A DNA stretch of 5,451 bases. Origin: an uncultured Rhodospirillales bacterium (GTDB lineage Bacteria > Pseudomonadota > Alphaproteobacteria > Acetobacterales > Acetobacteraceae). The notes below the pieces were generated by a model. That model was given only the letters and a program-made list of their open reading frames with translations, did no database searches and had not been told where the DNA came from. The position numbers and the translations under genes were made by a program. Where the stretch lies: assembly GCA_903844785.1 (NCBI GenBank), contig CAIMVB010000032.1:1-5451 (forward strand), written 5' to 3'. Every line of letters starts with the position of its first letter. Positions within the stretch are counted from its first letter, which is position 1. Of the stretch, positions 1-4,189 are shown one piece after another.

Positions 1-696
1 CCTTTCGCCAATAATGGTGGTGCGAATTCCACCGCGGTTTCCGAACATGCGGTGCTGCTGATGCTTGCGGTCTCTAGGCAATTGATCCGCCAACACGCCA
101 ATGTCGCCGCTGGGCGCTGGCGCGGCAATCAAACGCCGAAGCTTTATGAATTGCGTGGGCGCACGCTTGGTATTGTGGGGCTTGGCACTATCGGCAAGAA
201 AACCGCGCGCCTTGCCCAAGCTTTCGGCATGACTGTGCATTATTATGATACTGCGCGGCTGCGTGAAGAAACCGAAGATGCGCTGAATGTGCGCTTCCGG
301 CTTTACCGTGAATTGCTGCGCACATCGGATATCGTCTCCCTTCATGTGCCGCTGAATGCCAGCACCAAAGGGTTGTTGGGTGAGGCCGAATTGGCGCTGA
401 TGAAACCAACCGCCTTCCTGATCAATACCAGCCGAGGCCCTGTGGTTGATGAAGCGGCGCTTTATCGCGCGTTGTCTTCCGGCCAGATTGCCGGTGCTGG
501 CCTGGATGTTTTCGATCAGGAACCGCCACCGCCCGATAATCCGCTTTTTGGCCTGGATAATGTGGTGCTGACCGCGCATATGGCTGGCCCCACGCAGGAC
601 AGCAATATTGCCCGTCTGCGCAATGCTTTTGACAATGTGCAGCGTGTTGCACGTGGCGAGGCGCCGCTTTGGGTCATTCCGGAATTGAACGAATAG
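1..696 (+). CDS. D-2-hydroxyacid dehydrogenase, NAD-dependent (5' truncated)
   Basis: The reading frame is open from base 1, so the gene begins outside the window; 231 codons and the TAG stop are present. The GTG at 52 is internal, because the residues before it (STAVSEHAVLLMLAVSR) are the usual family helix that precedes the cofactor domain. A Rossmann motif GLGTIG is encoded at 178-195, and an Asp follows the next strand (HYYD), which favours NAD(H) over NADP(H). The catalytic triad is visible: Arg in NTSRGPVVDE (codon 433), Glu in DVFDQEP (codon 520) and His in LTAHMAG (codon 577). The family normally has about 310-330 residues, so roughly the first 90, most of the substrate domain, are missing. 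It reduces a 2-oxoacid to a D-2-hydroxyacid, or the reverse, in the cytoplasm; the exact substrate (glyoxylate, hydroxypyruvate, phosphoglycerate, sulfolactate and so on) cannot be read from this part. The hydratase gene starts 11 bases downstream, so the two are probably co-transcribed. Confidence 0.93.
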   Translation, partial: PFANNGGANSTAVSEHAVLLMLAVSRQLIRQHANVAAGRWRGNQTPKLYELRGRTLGIVGLGTIGKKTARLAQAFGMTVHYYDTARLREETEDALNVRFRLYRELLRTSDIVSLHVPLNASTKGLLGEAELALMKPTAFLINTSRGPVVDEAALYRALSSGQIAGAGLDVFDQEPPPPDNPLFGLDNVVLTAHMAGPTQDSNIARLRNAFDNVQRVARGEAPLWVIPELNE

Positions 697-700
697 GAAA
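695..700 (+). promoter_or_regulatory. Shine-Dalgarno site for the hydratase gene
   Basis: AGGAAA overlaps the TAG stop of the upstream dehydrogenase gene and lies 7 bases before the ATG at 708. It decides the start: the in-frame TTG at 669 lies inside the upstream gene and has no such site. The close stop-to-start spacing suggests translational coupling. Confidence 0.75.
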
Positions 701-707
701 CACCATC

Positions 708-1463
708 ATGTCATCCGAAACCATCGCACGCGCCATCGAAAAACTTGTCGCCGTGCATAAGGGCGGCGCGCCGATTGCCAATTTGGGCGATGCCGCACCC
801 GGCAATGAGGCTGAAATCTTCACCATTCAACGCGGCGTGCTGAAGGCGCTTGGCGGTTCGATTGGCGGTTGGAAATGTGCGACACCGCCCGGCAAGCCAA
901 CCAATTTCGGCATTATGGCGGCCAGCGGCGCGCGCACATCCGGCGGGCGTTGGCAGCCGGCCAATACGCGAACCATAGGGCTTGAAACCGAAGTTGCTTT
1001 CCGCCTGGCGCGGGATTTACCGCCGCGTGGCACACCCTATAGCCGCGAAGAAGTGCTGGATGCGGTGGCCGCCGCCTTCCCGCTGCTGGAATTGGTGCAG
1101 TCCCGCTATGCGGATCACAAAATTGTCGCGCCCGGCGAAGGCATGGCCGATAACATCGCGCATCATGGCTATGTGGTGGGCGCCGATGTCGCCGATTGGC
1201 GGCGCCAAGACCTGCCCAATCTTGCCGTGCGGCAAAGCTATGGCGGGGTTGTGCAAGTGGAACAGAAGGGCGGCAATCCTTCGGTTGATCCGGTGCTGCC
1301 GCTAGTTTGGCTCGCCAATCACTTGCATGGGCTTGGCGAGCATTTGCGCGCGGGCCAGGTGGTCACCACCGGCACCTATACGGGCTGCATTTTCGTCCCG
1401 CCCGGCCAACGCGTGGTCGCCGGTTTTGAAGGCTTTGGCGAGGTCGTTTGCGACCTCGCCTAA
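708..1463 (+). CDS. FAH-superfamily hydratase (2-keto-4-pentenoate hydratase-like)
   Basis: This is a 251-residue protein, the usual length for the MhpD/HpcG branch of the fumarylacetoacetate hydrolase superfamily, cytoplasmic and without a signal peptide. Members add water to 2-hydroxy-2,4-dienoates (tautomers of 2-oxo-enoates) in aromatic meta-cleavage pathways; relatives decarboxylate or tautomerise 2-oxoacids. Visible family features are the metal-binding ExE in GLETEVAF (E93, E95), a third acidic ligand in LLELVQSRY (E128), ADNIAHHGYVVG (147-158), and the C-terminal GNPSVDPVLPLVWLANHL followed by LRAGQVVTTGTYTG (213-226). The N-terminal lysine motif is atypical: GWKCATPPGK (54-63) stands where classical MhpD proteins have a GxKIGLT-like stretch, so the substrate may differ from the aromatic-pathway ones. 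The start at 708 is set by an AGGAAA site. It follows the dehydrogenase gene by 11 bases and ends 8 bases from the convergent Ldh_2 gene. No ring-cleavage genes are in view, so the family call is firm and the reaction is open. Confidence 0.87.
   Translation: MSSETIARAIEKLVAVHKGGAPIANLGDAAPGNEAEIFTIQRGVLKALGGSIGGWKCATPPGKPTNFGIMAASGARTSGGRWQPANTRTIGLETEVAFRLARDLPPRGTPYSREEVLDAVAAAFPLLELVQSRYADHKIVAPGEGMADNIAHHGYVVGADVADWRRQDLPNLAVRQSYGGVVQVEQKGGNPSVDPVLPLVWLANHLHGLGEHLRAGQVVTTGTYTGCIFVPPGQRVVAGFEGFGEVVCDLA
1437..1460. terminator. Perfect 10-bp hairpin at convergent gene ends, candidate bidirectional terminator
   Basis: GGCGAGGTCG (1437-1446) is followed by the loop TTTG and then its exact reverse complement (1451-1460). 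It occupies the last eight sense codons of the hydratase gene (GEVVCDLA) and lies just beyond the stop of the opposing Ldh_2 gene, so transcripts from both sides would form it. Neither side has a T tract after the stem (plus side TAATCCGATAG, minus side AAAGCCTTC), so it is not a classic intrinsic terminator. It may instead stabilise 3' ends or help Rho-linked termination. Confidence 0.55.
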
Positions 1464-1471
1464 TCCGATAG

Positions 1472-2521
1472 TTACAAGCCAAGCTTGCCGGCAACACCCA
1501 ATTCGCCGGCAAGTTTGGTGAGTACCTCAATCGTCTTGTCTTCAATCTCAATGCCATTGGCGCGGCGATCAGCCTCACGCATCGCTTCAAGCTCACCGGG
1601 ATAGAAAACGCCCTGGCTGCCCTCGGCTGGTGGCGTATCCTTCAGATAGCGCGCGAAATCTGCGACTTCCTGTTTGAATTGCGCCAATGGGCGGAAAGCA
1701 TCCACCTTGAACACGGCCATGAAGCAGCCATCATTATGCCGGCCCGTGGGTTCCACGCCAAAGCCAAGCCCGGTCAACAAACCACACAGAATTTCCACCA
1801 TCGCGGCCAGGCCAAAGCCCTTATAGCCTTCCGTGCCACCCAAGGGCAGCAAGGCGCCGCCTTTCTTCAATTGCGATGGGTCACGCGTGGGCTTGCCATC
1901 TGCGCCAATCACCCAGCCATCCGGCACTTCCTGCCCGCGCGCCTGCGCCAGAAATACCTTGCCGGCTGCGGCGGCCGAGGTCGCCATATCCAGCACAAAA
2001 GGCCCGGCCAAATCGGACGGCACGGCAATGGAAATCGGGTTGGTGCCAAGCCGTGCTTCACGCCCGCCGAAAGGCGCGACTGCTTTCGGGGAACGCCCGG
2101 AATCCGCCGTGCAAATGCCAATCATGCCAGCTTCAGCCGCCATCAGCGGATAGCTTGCCAAGCGCCCGATATGGCCCTGACGAAATACGGTGGCGGCGGC
2201 AACATTCGATGTTTGCGCTTTTTCGATCGTGTAGCGCATGGCCTTTTCATTGGCGACATAACCAAAGCCCCAATGGCCATCAATCACTGATGTTGTCGCT
2301 GATTCCTGCACAATCTTCCACGGCGCGCCGGGCACAATATGCCCCACCTTAATGCGTTCAATGTAGCCGGGGATCATAATGATGCCATGCGAATCATGGC
2401 CCACCAGATTGGCGCTGGTGCAATGCCGCGCGACGGTTTCCGCCTCATCTGCCGGCGCGCCGGCGGCGATCAATAGCGTGCGGCCGATTTCCTTGACGCG
2501 ATCGGCACTGAGTTTCGGCAT
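1472..2521 (-). CDS. Ldh family oxidoreductase (malate/L-lactate dehydrogenase type, Ldh_2)
   Basis: This complete 349-residue protein matches the usual length of the Ldh_2 family, a non-Rossmann NAD(P)-dependent dehydrogenase fold that includes malate/L-sulfolactate dehydrogenase (ComC), YiaK 2,3-diketogulonate reductase, ureidoglycolate dehydrogenase and the piperideine-2-carboxylate reductases. Motifs in order are ANLVGHDSHGI (37-47, catalytic His45), GHIGRLASY (116-124, conserved His117), GTNPISIAVP (159-168), LDMATSAAAAGKV (177-189) and PLGGTEGYKGFGLA (226-239). The C-terminal tail LAGELGVAGKLGL is encoded by an inverted repeat. The ATG at 2521 has an AGGAG site (complement of 2531-2535) nine bases upstream. 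It lies 52 bases downstream of the binding-protein gene on the same strand, so an operon is likely. The role is reduction of a 2-oxoacid or oxidation of an L- or (R)-type 2-hydroxyacid in the cytoplasm. The substrate is not resolvable by eye; calling it malate dehydrogenase would be over-specific. Confidence 0.9.
   Translation of the reverse strand: MPKLSADRVKEIGRTLLIAAGAPADEAETVARHCTSANLVGHDSHGIIMIPGYIERIKVGHIVPGAPWKIVQESATTSVIDGHWGFGYVANEKAMRYTIEKAQTSNVAAATVFRQGHIGRLASYPLMAAEAGMIGICTADSGRSPKAVAPFGGREARLGTNPISIAVPSDLAGPFVLDMATSAAAAGKVFLAQARGQEVPDGWVIGADGKPTRDPSQLKKGGALLPLGGTEGYKGFGLAAMVEILCGLLTGLGFGVEPTGRHNDGCFMAVFKVDAFRPLAQFKQEVADFARYLKDTPPAEGSQGVFYPGELEAMREADRRANGIEIEDKTIEVLTKLAGELGVAGKLGL
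1481..1516. repeat. Long inverted repeat in the 3' end of the Ldh_2 gene
   Basis: The arms AAGCTTGCCGGC (1481-1492) and GCCGGCAAGTTT (1505-1516) pair over 9 perfect bases next to a 12-base loop, then one mismatch (G.U on plus-strand RNA, A.C on minus-strand RNA), then two more pairs. The repeat lies within the last codons of the Ldh_2 gene. It is the second stem within 80 bases at this convergent junction and may act with the 1437-1460 hairpin at the 3' end of the minus-strand message. Confidence 0.5.
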
Positions 2522-2530
2522 GGTCTTTCT

Positions 2531-2535
2531 CTCCT
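2531..2535 (-). promoter_or_regulatory. Shine-Dalgarno site for the Ldh_2 gene
   Basis: CTCCT on the plus strand reads AGGAG on the minus strand, nine bases upstream of the ATG at 2521. It lies directly beside the intercistronic hairpin at 2540-2559. Confidence 0.7.
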
Positions 2536-2539
2536 GAAG

Positions 2540-2559
2540 GGTGCCGCTTCATCGGCACC
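2540..2559 (-). repeat. Intercistronic hairpin between the binding-protein and Ldh_2 genes
   Basis: GGTGCCG (2540-2546) and CGGCACC (2553-2559) form a 7-bp, GC-rich stem with a 6-base loop. On the minus-strand message it falls after the binding-protein stop (2574) and four bases before the AGGAG site of the next gene. There is no following T tract, so a full terminator is unlikely. It could protect the 3' end of the binding-protein message or limit ribosome access to the second gene. Confidence 0.5.
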
Positions 2560-2573
2560 AATTGCTTTGCAAA

Positions 2574-3551
2574 TCAATCGGGCTTGATGCCGCTTACGCG
2601 CACCACTTCGCCCCAGCGCGCCCAATCTTCTTCGATCACCTTGGCGTAATGCGCGCGCGTGCCGCCAACTGGTGTGGCGCCGAAACTCCGCACCCGTTCC
2701 GCCACATCAGGCTGGCGAAGGATGCTGTCCAATTCCTGCGAAAGCCGATCCAATATGGGGTCCGGCACGCCGCGCGGCGCCATGATGCCGCCCCAGAAGG
2801 TCACATCATAACCCGGCACAGTTTCCGCAAAGGTCGGCACATCGGGATAGGTCGGTGAACGTTCGGCACTTGTAATCGCAATTGGGCGAATGGTGCCGGC
2901 TTCAATCAAGGCACGCGTGGCGAAGAGTGAGTCACTCGCCAATTCTACATCCCCGCGCACCAGCGCCGTGAGGGATGGGTTATTGCCGTTATACGGCACC
3001 ATGGTGAGTTCTATGCCCACCTGGCGCATCAGCATCACCAATGAAAGATGGTTCACGCCGCCGCTACCAGGGTGGGATATCGTCAGCCGGCCCTGGCGCT
3101 GCTTCGCCAATTCGATCACCTGCGGCAGGGTGCGCGCCGGAAAATCGCTGCGCGATACGAGCAAAAGCGGCGAGGATTGCGCCATGGAAACCGCAGAAAA
3201 TGCCTGCGTCGGGTCAAGCCCCGCGGCGCGGTTCACCAATAGCGTAATCAGCGTGGAGGAAGAGGCGAACAAATAAGTATAACCATCCGCTGGTTGCCGC
3301 GCGACGTGTTCTGCCGCCAACAACGTGCCCGCACCTGGACGATTTTCTACAACGAAAGTGCTGCCGGGGATCCGTTCACCAAGCTTGGCCGCCAAAAGCC
3401 GCGCCATGATGTCATTGGCGCCACCGGCAGCGAAGCCCACCACAATGCGCACCTGCCGCGCGGGCCAGGCTTGCGCTTGGGCGCTACCTGCAACGCTGCC
3501 CAAAACAAATGGTGCTGCCAAAAGCGCGCCGCGACGGGTAATACGGATCAT
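2574..3551 (-). CDS. Tripartite tricarboxylate transporter substrate-binding protein (TctC/Bug family)
   Basis: This 325-residue secreted binding protein catches an organic anion in the periplasm for a TTT-type transporter. The leader MIRITRRGALLAAPFVLG has a twin-arginine-like TRRGAL motif, a hydrophobic core and an AQA/AQAQA cleavage region near residues 24-28, so Tat export is possible. The mature part shows the Bug signatures: VRIVVGFAAGGANDIMAR (34-51, ligand loop), VVENRPGAGT (67-76), ADGYTYLFAS (88-97), GSGGVNHLS (162-170), VPYNGNNPSLTALVRGDVE (185-203) and PTYPDVPTFAE (233-243). Length is normal for the family (about 320-330). The ATG at 3551 is chosen over an in-frame TTG at 3578 because a strong AGGAAGGAAA site lies between them and the leader begins properly there. 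The Ldh_2 gene follows 52 bases downstream. No TctA or TctB genes are in the window, so this is an orphan receptor here. The ligand cannot be predicted from sequence alone. Confidence 0.93.
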   Translation of the reverse strand: MIRITRRGALLAAPFVLGSVAGSAQAQAWPARQVRIVVGFAAGGANDIMARLLAAKLGERIPGSTFVVENRPGAGTLLAAEHVARQPADGYTYLFASSSTLITLLVNRAAGLDPTQAFSAVSMAQSSPLLLVSRSDFPARTLPQVIELAKQRQGRLTISHPGSGGVNHLSLVMLMRQVGIELTMVPYNGNNPSLTALVRGDVELASDSLFATRALIEAGTIRPIAITSAERSPTYPDVPTFAETVPGYDVTFWGGIMAPRGVPDPILDRLSQELDSILRQPDVAERVRSFGATPVGGTRAHYAKVIEEDWARWGEVVRVSGIKPD

Positions 3552-3557
3552 GGCCTG

Positions 3558-3567
3558 TTTCCTTCCT
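3558..3567 (-). promoter_or_regulatory. Shine-Dalgarno site deciding the binding-protein start
   Basis: The minus strand reads AGGAAGGAAA, ending six bases before the ATG at 3551. It lies downstream of the alternative TTG at 3578 and therefore supports the shorter 325-residue protein. Confidence 0.75.
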
Positions 3568-3608
3568 CTTTGAGGCAAAGGCTAAGCCCTGCCGTGCAAC
3601 GGGGGCAA

Positions 3609-3626
3609 GCCCGCTTGAAAGCGGGC
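3609..3626. promoter_or_regulatory. 8+8 dyad in the divergent spacer, candidate operator
   Basis: GCCCGCTT (3609-3616) and AAGCGGGC (3619-3626) are exact reverse complements separated by two bases (GA). The site lies in the only divergent intergenic region of the window (3552-3677), between the minus-strand transport operon and the plus-strand SnoaL-like gene. A smaller overlapping dyad, CAAGC-CC-GCTTG (3606-3617), shares its left arm. The size suits a dimeric regulator, but no convincing -35/-10 pair was found beside it, so the role is inferred from symmetry and position only. As RNA it could also fold into a 6-bp hairpin. Confidence 0.4.
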
Positions 3627-3663
3627 GGAAACCAGCCCAGGCTTGGCCCAGAGATGCCAGCAC

Positions 3664-3669
3664 AAGGGA
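3664..3669 (+). promoter_or_regulatory. Shine-Dalgarno site deciding the SnoaL-like start
   Basis: AAGGGA lies eight bases before the ATG at 3678. The earlier in-frame ATG at 3654 lacks a comparable site, so the later start is preferred. Confidence 0.6.
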
Positions 3670-3677
3670 TTACCGCC

Positions 3678-4136
3678 ATGATGGATCTGCCAAAGGCCGA
3701 TGCCGAAACCCGCGCCTGGTTTGACGCCTGGCTTGAACGCTTCGCCGGTTTTGTGCGGGAAGTGGATTATGCTTCCGCCCGCCCATTATTTCATCCCGAT
3801 GTCTTGGCTTTTGGCACGCATCGCGATGTGATTCCGGGGCTGGCCGCCTGGCAGGCCTCACAATGGGATAATGTCTGGCCAAAGACGGAAGATTTCCGCT
3901 TCTCCCTTTCTGAAACCCATGTGCTGGCCGCCGATGATAAATCCATGGTGGTGGTGATTGCCCCCTGGATCAGCACGGGCTTTCACCCGGATGGCACACG
4001 TTTTGACCGCCCAGGCCGCGCCACCATGATATTCCATGGCAAGCCGGGTGCTTGGCTTTGCGTGCATTCGCATATGTCGCTCAATCGCGGCGTGCCGCAA
4101 TCTAGCCACGCCAATCGTCCCGTGAAGGCGCCCTAA
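3678..4136 (+). CDS. SnoaL-like / NTF2-family protein
   Basis: This is a small 152-residue cytoplasmic protein with the layout of a single cone-shaped SnoaL/NTF2-like (DUF4440/SnoaL_3-type) domain: an N-terminal helix (TRAWFDAWLERFAGFV, 11-26), the segment DYASARPLFHPDVLAFGT (30-47) typical of the family's F-x-D-x-V-x-F-G pattern, a middle helix ending in NVWPKTEDF, and terminal strands GRATMIFHGKPGAWLCVHSHMSL (113-135) with the common HSHxS ending. No signal peptide is seen. Such folds serve as small isomerases, hydrolases, dehydratases or ligand-binding proteins, and the fold does not fix the role. Two Met codons stand together at 3678 and 3681; the first is taken for its AAGGGA site. The frame stays open far upstream, antisense to the binding-protein gene, but no start there is supported. 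The gene is divergent from the transport operon, and the DUF4139 gene follows after 53 bases, perhaps co-transcribed. Confidence 0.82.
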   Translation: MMDLPKADAETRAWFDAWLERFAGFVREVDYASARPLFHPDVLAFGTHRDVIPGLAAWQASQWDNVWPKTEDFRFSLSETHVLAADDKSMVVVIAPWISTGFHPDGTRFDRPGRATMIFHGKPGAWLCVHSHMSLNRGVPQSSHANRPVKAP

Positions 4137-4178
4137 ACCTGCCGCTTTGGCGCAGCAGAATTCTCCCCTGGCCTGCAA

Positions 4179-4183
4179 CGGAG
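4179..4183 (+). promoter_or_regulatory. Shine-Dalgarno site for the DUF4139 gene
   Basis: CGGAG lies six bases before the ATG at 4190. The rest of the 4137-4189 spacer shows no clear hairpin or promoter, which is consistent with read-through from the SnoaL-like gene. Confidence 0.55.
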
Positions 4184-4189
4184 CCCCCC

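Noticed and set aside
1679..2290. A 203-codon plus-strand frame opposite the Ldh_2 gene
   Set aside because: It lacks motifs and is rich in Arg, His and Gln; the minus frame carries all the Ldh_2 family motifs.
3578..3593. TTG at 3578 as the binding-protein start, and a weak -35/-10-like pair further upstream on the minus strand
   Set aside because: The TTG start puts nine extra charged residues before a normal leader and lies upstream of the strong ribosome-binding site. The best promoter-like pair (TTGCCC, 17 bases, TTAGCC) matches the -10 consensus too poorly.
3294..3677. Upstream in-frame extension of the SnoaL-like gene
   Set aside because: It runs antisense to the binding-protein gene and across the divergent spacer, reads as unfamiliar sequence, and has no supported start; the ATG at 3678 has an AAGGGA site and begins the domain.
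4137..4189. Possible terminator between the SnoaL-like and DUF4139 genes
   Set aside because: Only 3-4 bp pairings with internal mismatches were found and there is no T tract.
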